Part shown: in pieces, positions 10,733 to 21,069 of the stretch
Layout of the letters: every line of letters starts with the position of its first letter
Position numbering within the stretch: the stretch's first letter is position 1
Source of the DNA: Draba incana
Taxonomy: Eukaryota > Streptophyta > Magnoliopsida > Brassicales > Brassicaceae
NCBI GenBank assembly: GCA_963576765.1
Contig: OY755217.1
Coordinates: 21,931,525 to 21,995,524, forward strand
DNA length: 64,000 bases
Direction of reading: 5' to 3'
The notes under the pieces: model-generated
Told to the model about the DNA's origin: nothing
Databases searched by the model: none
Seen by the model: only the letters and a program-made list of their open reading frames with translations
Translations under genes and position numbers: made by a program

Positions 10733-11576
10733 ATGGCTAACCCCAAAGACATACTGGATAATGTAGAGAGAGGGCTGAGTTTGGTCACGGAGGATTTACA
10801 CAAGCTCCGGGTGGATCTCAGCGACAGAATTACTGGCCTGGAAGAATCAAACACCGACAGGTATAGGCGACTTGAAGATTCCAACCGAGCCATGACGGAA
10901 GCGATGAACAGATTAACAGAGACCATGAACCAAAATCGAGACAATGCACCCCCAGCGCATAGAGGTTACCAACGGAGAGACACCTCCACAGGTTCACCTC
11001 AACCGACATATCAAACTTGACTGCCCACGGTTTGATGGCGGAGATCCAACAGAGTGGCTCAGTAAACTTAAGCAGTACTTTGCTTTCCACGATGTTCCTG
11101 GAGAGAAGAGGGTTAGCTTTGTGTCGTACCACCTCACGGCTGAAGCAAACGCTTGGTGGCAGGCCACCACCAAGGCACTACGGCTAGATCCTAACACGGC
11201 GGAGTGGGAGACTTTTGAGCAGGAACGCTGGGTGCGATTTAGACCATCGGAAGGTGACAACTTTCATGAAGCCTTGTCTAAAATTCGTCAAACGGGTTCG
11301 TTCCGAGACTACCAGAAGGAATTTGAACGCTTGATGAATAAGGTCGAGAATTGGTCAGAGGAAGCATTAATGGGTATGTTTCTCAGCGGCTTGAAAGACG
11401 TAGTGGCAGATCACGTGTGTATGTTCTCACTAACGACATTACGGACGGTGATTAAATTGCCACGGCTCAAGGATGAACAATTACAAAACAGCGTCGCTCG
11501 TTCGTTCCACGAGCACCGGCATCTACAGGTCCGAGCCAACAATCGAATTCCGCTGCGGAAACACCGAAGAAATTGA
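10733..11576 (+). pseudogene. Gag of the chromovirus, one frameshift
   Basis: Gag forms the virus-like particle. The frame opens MANPKDILDNVERGLSLV at 10733 with a heptad-rich N-terminal segment. It stops at 11020 while the +1-shifted frame continues. That frame contains CPRFDGGDPTEWLSKLKQYF and WWQATTKALR, the retrotransposon gag domain (PF-G-D---WL, A--WW), and ends at 11576. The overlap of the two frames at about 10944-11020 shows a single indel. The zinc knuckle is just downstream in the pol frame (LCFTCDTRYTPGHKC). Confidence 0.85.
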
Positions 11577-11587
11577 GTTAGGAGGAG

Positions 11588-14247
11588 ATGAAACGTAAGC
11601 GGAGCTTGGGTTTGTGCTTCACTTGCGACACACGGTATACACCGGGACACAAATGTAAGACATCTCAATTGCTACTCATGATCGGGACTGACGCAAAGGA
11701 CGACGAAGACAAAGAGGTGTTTCACGATATGAGTGAACCGGAGATTACATTACAATCTTCGACCGGCTGGGATTCACCGAAGACGATGAGGGTGGAAACA
11801 ACGATTAACCGACAGAGGTTGGTGGCTTTGATTGATAGTGGGGCTTCGGATAACTTCATAAGTGATAGAGTGGACAATCGATTAAACCTCAAGATCTCAC
11901 CCACAAAGCCATTCTCGGTTCGAGTCGCCGATGGACATCCGTTGATATGCAGGGGCGCTTACCACCGCACCACCACGAAGATCGGCGGCGTGACATTCTC
12001 CATCGATTCTACGCCCTACCGCTAGCTGGATTGGATGTTGTCCTCGGAGTTCAATGGCTCGAACAGTTGGGCTCTGTTGTTTGCAACTCAAAGGCCCACA
12101 CACTGGAATTTAAGTGGGCCGAGCAAGTGGTGCGTCTACAAGGCCTGCAACAACAAAAGATAAAAAAAGCCCATTCGGAGGAGTTAGCAAAAGACGCCAA
12201 AATGGGCCAGGCCTGTTTTGCCTTAACAGTCCACGAAGAACAAGTGTCTGCCCCTGAAGTCGATGACATGATGCAGCACCTTCTGAATCAGTTCGGCGAT
12301 GTCTTCCAGACGCCATCGGTGCTACCACCGGCAAGAGACATCGAGCACCACATCACGCTCAAGGAGGGGTCTGATCCGGTCAACGTCCGTCCCTACCATT
12401 ACGCACATTACCAAAAAGATGAAATTGAAAAACAAGTCCAGGAGATGCTTGATTTCGGTCTCATACAACATAGTTCAAGTCCATTTTCTTCACCGGTGCT
12501 CTTAGTGAAGAAAAAGGATGGCTCCTATACCTACGTCAAAGATCGTTTTCCTATACCTACCATGGAGGACATGTTAGACGAATTGCACGGCGCAACGATC
12601 TTCACGAAGCTGGACCTCACTGCGGGGTATCACAAGGTGTGAATATCCTCTCGGGATGTTCCTAAAACCGCCTTTCGCACCCATAACGGCCATTACGAAT
12701 ACTTGGTAATGCCTTTTGGTCTCTGCAACGCACCTTCTACATTTCCGTCTCTCATGAACTCGGTGTTTCGGGACCATCTCCGCAAGTTTGTGCTCGTCTT
12801 CTTCGACGATATTTTGGTTTATAGCAGATCACCAGCTGAACATGTCCAACACGTGCGAATCGTTCTCGAGCTTCTCCGGTGCCATAAGCTATTTGTCAAA
12901 ATGAAGAAATGCAAATTTGGGAAACGCGAGCTCGAATACCTTGGCCATATCATCTCCGGTGCAGGTGTCCAGGTCGATCAGAACAAGATAGCAGCAATGA
13001 CAAGCTGGCCACGACCCACGACAGTCACAAAACTCCGGGGATTTTTGGGACTCACAGGGTATTACCGCAAGTTCGTGAAGGACTACGGACTGATTGCAAG
13101 GGAATTGACTAATTTGTTGAAGAAGGGGCGATTTGAATGGTCTGACGAGGCAGACACGGCTTTCCAGAATCTCAAAACCGCCATGACATCCACCCCAACC
13201 CTTGCTTTACCAGATTTCAATTTTCCATTCGTCATTCATACGGATGCTTCCGGGGAGGGTATCAGTGTTGTTCTATCACAACACGGGAAACCAATAGCGT
13301 TTATGAGTCGTTCTCTCGGTGTGGCAAAACGCAGCTGGTCCACATATGCTCGCAAGATGCTGGCGATTGTCATTGCTATACGCACCTGGTGCACCTATCT
13401 CTTGGGCCATCGTTTCACGATCCAAACAGACTAGCGGAGCCTCCGGTATATGCTTGAGCAGCGAATCCTTACACTGGATTAACATAAATGGATGGGCAAG
13501 CTGATCGGGTATGATTATGAGATAGTGTACCGACCCGGTTCTGCTATTGCCGCAGCGGATGCTCTTTCTCGCCGCAACGATAGCCCCTGCCTCCACGCCG
13601 TCAGTGGCCCACGATCAGATTTTTGGGATTCCCTCCGTCAAATCCAGACTTCGGATCCCTATCTCTGTAAAGTGGGGCTCCGTGCTGACGCTTCTCCGGG
13701 TCAACCCTACGCACGACGCAACAACTTACTCTGCTACAACAACCGCGTGGTTGTACCGTCCGATTCACCATTGGTACGCACTCTCTTGTACATGTTTCAC
13801 AATACACCAACAGGAGGTCACTCGGGGGTTCTCCGTACATTTAAACGGTTGGCGCAACAGTTCTATTGGCCAGGAATGCACAAGTCCGTGAAGGAATACG
13901 TATCAGCTTGCGATATTTGTCAACGGGTCAAATCGGATAGCCTCTCACCAGCCGGGTTGTTACAACCCCTTCCGATTCCGAATCAGGTTTGGGAGGATAT
14001 CTCACTTGATTTTATTGATGGCCTTCCACGCTCCAACTCACACACATCCCTCATGGCCGTTGTGGATCGCCTCACCAAATTGGCGCACTTGATTCCCCTA
14101 TCACATCCATATACGGCAAAGACGGTGGCAGCTAAGTTCACAGACTATGTGGTGAAGCTCCATGGCATTCTGCGTTCGATAGTCAGTGACCGAGACCCGC
14201 TGTTCGTGAGCGATTTTTGGAAGGAATTATGGCGTTTATCGGGTACC
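11588..14247 (+). pseudogene. Pol of the chromovirus: PR, RT, RNase H, integrase
   Basis: LCFTCDTRYTPGHKC (zinc knuckle) is followed by ALIDSGASDNF (aspartic protease active site DSGA). RT begins FGLIQHSSSPFSSPVLLVKK. In the usual order the next block should contain a -DYR-LN- motif, but the frame jumps from KKDGSYTY to VKDRFPIPT, so about 14 RT residues are deleted. A TGA interrupts after LTAGYHKV. The RT active site is VFFDDILVYS. RNase H reads FVIHTDASGEGISVVLS, with a TAG after TIQTD. Integrase has the HHCC-type region (HSGVLRTFKRLAQQFYWPGM, CDICQRVK) and LDFIDGLP. It breaks at SGT where the solo LTR is inserted, and resumes at 15448. Confidence 0.9.
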
Positions 14248-15442
14248 TGATATATCATGGTTTTTACCCGATTTTAACCATGATATAACCGGGTTTATAT
14301 TAGTATTTGTGGTATTTTGTATGTATTTTGCAGTGTTTTGCAGGAAATGGTCATTTAGAGCTTAATGGAAACATTTGGAGCATTTTGGACCATTTTGGAG
14401 TTGAAGAGATACAAGTGGAATAGGGACCTTTTAAAGGTCCCTGTCGATCGACAGTTGTACATATGTGTCGATCGACGGAGCATTTTAAAGACGAAGAAAA
14501 TATCCACAGACGCCCTCGTGTCGATCGACATATTGTTTGTGTCGATCGACGGTGGCTCTGTAAACCTAATTTTACCACTTGTATAAATACTTTTAACTCG
14601 TTTTTACTTAAAGACACACTGTTTTATTAAGGAGGTAGAGAGAGAAAGAGAGACTTTTGGAGAAACTTTGAGAAGATCTACATGTTCTTGAGATTCAAAG
14701 ACTTCAAACCCTTTTGTATCATCTACTCTTACTCTTTAATGCAATCTTATTCAGTTAATATGATTTCATCATCTATTTATGAGTAAATCACTTGTTAGGT
14801 TTTGGGATTTCTTGGGTTATGACTAGAAATCATTGAAATTTCATATTTGTTAAGGTTTATCCGTAGGTTCTTCATTTAAACTGTTATTAATGCTTGATTC
14901 TTGCTTGATCATCTCAAATCTCGATCTTAGGATTGTTGATTAGCCACGACAGTGGGATTAATAACCTGAACTAGTTTAAATGGGCAAAGTTACTTATTCG
15001 CAAAGAAATTTGGTTTAGGGGCTTTGTGAACATATCGAGCTCGTACTAAATGCTTGTTTAGATTCGACGAATTCGCAAAGAAATTTGGGATTCGAGGATC
15101 TAAAGATAGATAGCCTTCGTAACGACAGTTAGCTGGCTATATTTTCGTGTTTGAGTTCTAGAACGGCACTTAATTGAACCTTGACAATTGTTATATATTG
15201 ATTTCGAATCATTACCTAAAGAATTTCCATGACCTAGCTTTCATCTCTTTAAGTATTTAATCAACCCATCTTTCGTTTACTTGTTTTATAAACTGTTTTT
15301 ACTCTTACAATCGTTTTACTTAGCAAAATCTGATTACCGAGATTGATTGTGTATTCTAACTCCCTGTGGATTCGATCCTTAAATACTACGATGATCTCTT
15401 TGTTTGAGAGAGTGGTTCTAGGGTAAATTTGAGCCCGCATCA
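14248..15442 (+). repeat. Solo LTR (Athila-type, TGATATATC family), TSD GTACC
   Basis: It begins TGATATATCATGG and ends CCCGCATCA, flanked by GTACC at 14243-14247 and 15443-15447. No internal region is present, so the element was reduced to one LTR by LTR-LTR recombination. The promoter region has four GTCGATCGAC palindromes (14443, 14467, 14520, 14541), then GTATAAATAC at 14581. Downstream GGGATTCGAGGATC-like and TGTGGATTCGATCC motifs are shared with the LTRs at 41300 and 42558. Confidence 0.93.
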
Positions 15443-15447
15443 GTACC

Positions 15448-16268
15448 CAACTGCGGATGTCCTCAGCTTATCACCCATAAAAGGAGAGCCAAACCGAGGT
15501 AGTCAATCACACCATTGAACAATATTTGAGATGCTTTGTTCATAGCCGACCAACAAAGTGGAGCTTTATGTTGCCTTGGGTGGAATTTTGGTATAACACA
15601 ACCTACCATTCATCAATTGGAATGACACCGTTCAAAGCCTTATACGGCCGTGATCCTCCGCCTTTATTGGGTTACGACTGCGGCACTACACTAATCCTTG
15701 AGCTCGACGAACAGCTGAAGGAACGTGACGAGATTCTCTGTGAACTGAAGGCTCACTTGGCCGCGGATTATAACCGAATGAAGTAATTGGCAGATACCAA
15801 GCGTCGGGATCTCTGTTTTGCGGTGGGAGATTGGGTCTACTTGAAGCTTCGTCCTTATCGCCAACACACCATCTTTCGGCGCACCAACCAGAAGCTGTCT
15901 ACCAAGTACTATGGTCCATTTAAGATCTTGGCACGCATTGGACCAGTGGCTTATCGTTTAGAGCTTCTGGAAGGAACACGTGTTCACTCTGTTTTCCATA
16001 TTTCTCTGTTGCGAAAACACGTGGGCTCCGATACACCTACTTCCGGTGTGTTACCTCCCTTGCGGGTGTCTGGACTGCTACGCTTAAAGCCTGCACAGTT
16101 GCTAAAATCCAGAGAAATGACAGTCGATGGCGATACAAAGCGTGAGGTACTGGTCTTTTGGGAAGGGCTACAACGTAAGGATGCAACTTGGGAGGACTGG
16201 GATCAGCTCCGAACTAGTTTTCCTTCTTTGAATCTTGAGGACAAGATTCATTTTGGGGAGCGGAGTAA
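15448..16268 (+). pseudogene. Chromovirus integrase C-terminus and chromodomain
   Basis: This resumes the integrase frame interrupted at 14247: FVHSRPTKWSFMLPWVEFWY, TTYHSSIGMTPFKALYGRDP, an in-frame TAA after DYNRMK at 15784, then GDWVYLKLRPYRQHTIFRR (GPY/F-type module: YYGPFKILARIGPVAYRLEL). It ends with VLVFWEGLQRKDATWEDWDQL, a group of aromatic and acidic residues typical of the degenerate chromodomain of chromoviruses, which targets integration to modified histones. The polypurine tract and right LTR follow. Confidence 0.88.
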
Positions 16269-16628
16269 TGATGGAATTACAGTTGCAGAACCGGAACGAA
16301 GATCATCAAACCGGACAAGAAAACCAAACCGGAAGTACTTGTCTTAATTTTATCTTTTCTTGTTTATGTTGCAGTTATTTGTTTCATGTTTAATAACGAG
16401 AAGAATGGGTCTTCCTATTAACTAGGAACCACCTTCTCCATCTTTCCACTTTCCGATCATGTAGGAATTGTTACTCCATTTTCCTTTCATGTAATTTGCT
16501 ATTTATGATAATCAGAAAAGCCAAAAAAAGCAATCTTAATTGCCCAAACAACTGTCTTATTACTTTCTTATTGCATTGCAAGTTCGCTGGTTACAATTAG
16601 GTGTGATACGACGACGTCTCACCTATCA
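16269..16628 (+). repeat. Right LTR of the chromovirus
   Basis: It is the second copy of the 360-bp LTR, ending ACCTATCA and followed by the AAATT target duplication. It gives the true 3' end of the LTR, which is damaged in the left copy. Confidence 0.92.
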
Positions 16629-16925
16629 AAATTCGTCGACAAAATTACCAACAGTCGATGATGTTGAGATTTTCCTTCGAAGATTCTAACGTATTTGGGA
16701 TCGCCGATGCGGTTAGGGATGTAATTAGGACAACGACGGCGAGGAGAGTACGGTAGTAGAGGAGATGAATCAGAGAGAGAGAGCACGAGATACAGAATTT
16801 TCCAGCGGTGGTAAGGGAAACTGAACGGGGGTGGTTAGATCGGAGATTAAGAGATAAGAAAGGCCACGAGAAGGAAGAGGATAAGGATCGAATCAAAGGT
16901 ATCCCTAAAGATGGTGAAGTGACAT
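16629..16925 (-). pseudogene. 2-isopropylmalate synthase, N-terminal exon piece
   Basis: Read on the minus strand from about 16925, a Ser/Arg-rich, acid-poor stretch (SLNLRSNHPRSVSLTT) resembles a plastid transit peptide. In a shifted frame YIPNRIGDPKYVRIFE follows, the conserved start of mature IPMS. The frame then runs TVGNFVDE up to the chromovirus at 16629 and continues at 10270. The roughly 50 residues that should lie between RIFE and TVGN, including the catalytic TTLRDGEQ motif, are missing. Even without the transposon this copy could not have been an active synthase. Confidence 0.8.
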
Positions 16926-16941
16926 GAATCAAAGGTATCCC
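16890..16941. repeat. 16-bp direct repeat at the IPMS/gypsy junction
   Basis: GAATCAAAGGTATCCC occurs at 16890-16905 and 16926-16941. The first copy lies in IPMS and the second in the adjacent gypsy integrase frame (LKWDTFDS). The repeat straddles the fusion point of the two sequences, as expected of a microhomology or filler junction. Confidence 0.85.
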
Positions 16942-18580
16942 ACTTCAACTCTAAAATGGGTAAAATCTGCAATAAACCACTCGAAACTTGATTGTTAGCC
17001 TTCACTAATTGGCACGTATCGCAGGCTGCGACTCAGTTAGACACATCTCTCTTCTTCCCAACCCAGTGGTAGTACCGTTTCATATCACAATACATCTTAG
17101 TCGCTACCGGATGAACCGACAACTTGCTCGCGTGAGCCTCACTCAGATTCTCTTGCCTCAGGATCTCATCCTTAGGCACACAAACTCGCCCCCGCACAAG
17201 AATTGTCCCGTACGAAGAGATCTGATACTTGGAACCAACAACTCTTGACGCATCAACCAATCACTGATCCTTCTCCTGAGCCACACGAATCCTACTCAGA
17301 AGATCTGTATGATCAGCTGTCACCAAACCCAAAAGCTCTTGCGAAATTGCGCATAACCTCAAAGTGCTAATCTCACTCACCAAAGTCGTAACATCGTGCT
17401 CTCGAGCCGAATCAACTCTCCGTCAACTCAGAGCACCTGCCACTAGGTTAGCCTTACCCGGATGATAAACAATGTCCAGATCATAATTTGACAATAACTC
17501 TACCCAACGCCTCTTCCTCACATTCAACAATGGCTCAGTAAATATGTGTTGCAGATTCTTGTGATCCGTGAATATCTGCACCTTCCCGACGTAAAGATAA
17601 GTTCTCAAAATCTTCAAGGCAAAGACCACTGCACCAAACTCAAGATCGTGAACATAGTAATTGCGCTCCCTTCCCCTCAATTGCCTTGAAGCATAAGCGA
17701 TAACCCGTCCCTGCTGCATCAACACAAAACCCAGACCAACTCCCAAAGCGTCTGTATACACCACGTAAGGCTTACCCGATTCAGGTAACGCCAACACTGG
17801 TGTACTAGTCAATATCTCCTTTAGCTTCGCAAAGCTCTCCTCACACTCCTGATACCAAACAAAATAAACATCCTTCCCTATCAGCTTCATCATAGACTGC
17901 GCCATGCTCGCAAATCTCTTGACAAACCGCCTGTAATAACCGCCAAACCAAGAAAACTTCTGATCTACTTGATCTAGGCCACTCCCTGATAGCCTCTATC
18001 TTCGCCGGGTCCACAGACACTCCCTCTGCAGAGACGATATGCTCGAGAAAACTCATCTCTCGCTGCCAGAAACTACACTTGCTCAGCTTAGCAAACAACT
18101 TCTGCACTCGAAGCTTCTCCAGATGCAATCTCAAATTCACCTCATGATCCTCAGGACTCCTAGAATACACCAGAATATCATCAATGAAGATGATCACAAA
18201 CACATCCAGATACTCTTGGAACACTCTATTCATAAGCCTCATAAATGTTGCTGGTGCATTCATCAACCCAAACGGTATCACCACAAACTCAAAATGCCCA
18301 TATCTCGTCCTGAACGCCGTCTTACGAACATCTGCCTCATCAATCGGAATCTGATGGTATCCAGATGCCTAGTCAATCTTGGAAAACCAAGTAGCACCCT
18401 TATGCTGATCCAACAACTCATCGATCCGCGGAAAATGATACTTGTTCTTCACAGTGATTCGGTTAAGGCCCCGGTAATCAATGCACAACTGGAAACTCTC
18501 ATCCTTCCTTTTCACAAACAACATCGGTGCTCCCCACGGTGAAGTACTCAGACAAATAAATCCCTTACTCAAAAAATTTT
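16926..18580 (-). pseudogene. Ty3/gypsy pol fragment: RT, RNase H, start of integrase
   Basis: On the minus strand from about 18575: GFICLSTSPWGAPMLFVKRK, LCIDYRGLNRITVKNKY, then MVIPFGLMNAPATF and the RT active site IIFIDDILVYSRS. RNase H follows with VVYTDALGVGLGFVLMQQGR and IFTDHKNLQHIF, and then LDIVYHPGKANLV. Integrase begins with LSVHPVATKMYCDMKRYY and ACDTCQLVKANNQVSSGLL. Several frameshifts and stops separate these blocks. The fragment starts abruptly inside RT next to an AT microsatellite and ends inside the integrase at 16926, with no LTRs. The sequence differs clearly from the chromovirus at 10271, so it is a separate, older insertion. Confidence 0.9.
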
Positions 18581-18596
18581 TTTATTTAAATATGGA

Positions 18597-18629
18597 TCTA
18601 TACACACATATATATATAAATATATATAT

Positions 18630-18690
<61 letters not shown>
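18597..18690. repeat. (TA)n/(CA)n microsatellite
   Basis: Alternating TATATA and CACACA runs end in a pure TA tract of about 50 bp. It marks the broken end of the adjacent gypsy fragment. Confidence 0.95.
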
Positions 18691-18691
<1 letters not shown>

Positions 18692-21069
18692 ATTTAGGGT
18701 TAAATTATTTGAATTGATAAATAAAAAACCAAAATAAAATATTTTATAAACCACATTAGATCGTAACTTAATGTATTGTAAATTTACCTGACCTACAATT
18801 GTATTTTAGTACTAATTTCTTAAGTTTACTACTAATTCTAGTCTTAAGTATATTATTTGAAGTATAAAAAAATTTATTTCAATATAAGAAACCCAACCCA
18901 AAACTTATATGGTTATGATTATGGTCTTCGTTTTCGACGACGAACAGAGGCTCAATAGCAAGGAATTCTTACCTATTTTATTGCTTCCGATTTTCATTTT
19001 AGGGATGATATTCCTTGTATGTTGTTGCGTACTTAGGTTCCGCCATAGTTCGCGAGTTAATTTGGAACTAATTTTGGATAAATAAACAGGCCCTTGATTA
19101 GAAATTAACTTGGTTTATAAAAATTGAGTTGAAGTTTGAAAGAGAAATTAACTTGTGTTATAAGAGAAAAATCCTAAATAGCGTGAAATGAATTGTGCAT
19201 GGAAAAAGTCTCACATCCTTTAGGTGAGACATTTTCATGTGGTATATATAAGAGGGCTAACATATACTTATGTTCAAAGCATAATACACGCACATGGAGA
19301 GACACAAAGATACCACGTGCGCACCACCACCACCATCGGGTCAGACGCATTGGCGGTTGGCTCGCCTCGTCTGAGTAATTTTTAGACCATTGATTTGTCA
19401 AATTTTGCTCAATAAATTTTCTGGAAATTTTCTTTTCTTCTTAGCCGACTCAGTAAGACTTGATAATTATTCCAAATCTTTTCCTGATTCAAAACTTACT
19501 GAATATTTCAGAATATTTAACCAGGGACTTTAGATAAAAAATCTCGTCTCTAATAATTCCTCATGCTCTCAAACACAAAAAAAAACTCACAATACTAAAA
19601 TCTTCTCTCTATCTCAATGGTATTTTTGCAATTGTCCTTTTTTTTGCAATTGTCACACAAAATCTTCTCAATTCAAGAATGACATGTTTATGAAAAATAA
19701 TTCAAAAATTGCATTTTTGCAATTGTCCCCTTTTTTTTTGTTGAAATTTTGATAATTGCTTCTTAACTTCCTCGATGCGCTATGCCAAATCACGAAACAA
19801 ATTACTAAAAAAAACATAGCCGTTGCGTTTCTCATATTGACGGTTGATTATCTGGTGAACTAGCTTACCACCTATATTCAGGTAGAAAACAAAGAATATA
19901 GCCATCCATGATGAGAAATTAGTCTCTAGGTATTTTTTTATAAGACATCTGATTAAATTCGATGTTTTAGGCTAAAAATTAAATTGAAAACTGAAAATAA
20001 CAATTACCTAAAGGGCTGTAACTATTATAAAATAAAATATGATTGGTAAGTATACAATATGTGATGTAGTTTTAATTAAATTAGTTGATGCATATAAAAA
20101 TTGTTATAATTTAGAAATTTATTGCTTCTTTTAACATATAAAATAAATCCAACAAAAACCTTAAGTAAATAAAAAAGTAACGTGTAAAATTATGTTATTT
20201 TCAATGCAATAAATAACAAAACTTTAAATTAGTTAGAAATGGACATAATTTACATTAAAAAATTAAAAGTGTCATTCTAAAATTAAATACTTACAGTAAA
20301 TATATCTAAAATATAAAAAATACTTGAGTGATTGACAAAATAATTCATAATAAATTTAATTTCACCTATTCCATAGATTCATTTCAATCTTATTTTGGGA
20401 TCCTTCTATATATATGTTTCCGATATCTTTTATGATTTTTTTAACTAAACAACCATAATAAAAAAAAGTCTAACGTTTTGTTTTCAAAATTATGAAATAT
20501 TTGTGTGATTTCTTAAACACGTACAACAACACTTACAACTCAATATATAGGGCTGTAGGATTTTATATGTAATAGGCAACAAAAGTGTTTTAAAAATAAT
20601 TTGGGCTGTAACTTAGAAATTTAAAGCTAAAGAATGATTGGTTTAAAAAAGTTGTAGATTATGATTTGAAGAATTAAAGCTACAGCATGATTGGTTTTTT
20701 TTTTTTTTCACCATGATTGGTAAACAAATAATACTTTAGAAAAAATTAAGACTGTAGACAACAATTAAAGTCAATCAACACATGTAATAATTAATCCATT
20801 TGGTTTTATTTCTGGTCAAAGTACTATCATTGTGCATTTAGTGTCCATTTACGTCATCAAACTATTGTCGTCCATAATTGTTGTATAAAAATTTCAGTCA
20901 AATATCTATATTTTATTTATCATAATACCTATTTTGTAAAAAAGTTACGAAAATCAAACATACTATATATTGTAATTTTGCCTTTCTCTCCTTGCATTGT
21001 AATAATTATACTATACAGTATATATAAATAACAGAGTATTTTCAGTTTTGAAGAAACAAAACAAATAAA
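18691..21069. other. AT-rich non-coding stretch with short repeats
   Basis: I see no gene. At 19209-19231 GTCTCAC and GTGAGAC form a 7-bp stem, with TATATATAAG shortly after. This could be a decayed LTR promoter, but the ends are not visible. GCAATTGTC occurs three times near 19628-19728. Words like GGGCTGTA-ACTT and ATGATTGGTT recur between 20010 and 20720, suggesting old MITE debris. The last 60 bp are the leader of the neprosin-like gene, with ACAGTATATATAAATA at about 21015 as a possible TATA box. Confidence 0.4.

Larger units (their letters stand above)
10271..16628 (+). mobile_element. Ty3/gypsy chromovirus, 6.36 kb, in IPMS; TSD AAATT
   Basis: Two LTRs of about 360 bp (10271-10631 and 16269-16628), both starting TGATGGA, bound gag and pol. 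Duplicated AAATT flanks lie at 10266-10270 and 16629-16633. Removing the element and one AAATT rejoins the IPMS minus-strand frame as TVGNFVDEFGYV. Pol order is protease, RT, RNase H, integrase, and the C-terminus ends with a chromodomain-like segment (VLVFWEGLQRKDATWEDWDQ), so this is a chromovirus, possibly Reina-like. The sequence after the left LTR, AGAGCACTAGTGC, looks like the tail of an initiator-Met primer binding site (TGGTATCAGAGC) whose start was lost together with the LTR end. TTTTGGGGAGCGGAGTAA before the right LTR is the polypurine tract. A solo LTR (14248-15442) interrupts integrase. Confidence 0.93.

Noticed and set aside
10822..12334. Minus-strand frames across the chromovirus gag and protease
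   Set aside because: Shadows of the plus-strand gag and pol frames.
14443..14550. Regularly spaced palindromes resembling a CRISPR array
   Set aside because: Sites are 10-14 bp, spacing is uneven but conserved between LTRs, the spacers are shared between copies, and the genome is eukaryotic.
19209..19245. GTCTCAC/GTGAGAC stem followed by TATATATAAG as an LTR promoter
   Set aside because: No LTR ends, target repeats or second copy found; kept only as a remark in the region entry.
20540..20720. GGGCTGTA / CTACAGC words as a MITE
   Set aside because: Repeated words are present but no matching ends or target duplication could be fixed.
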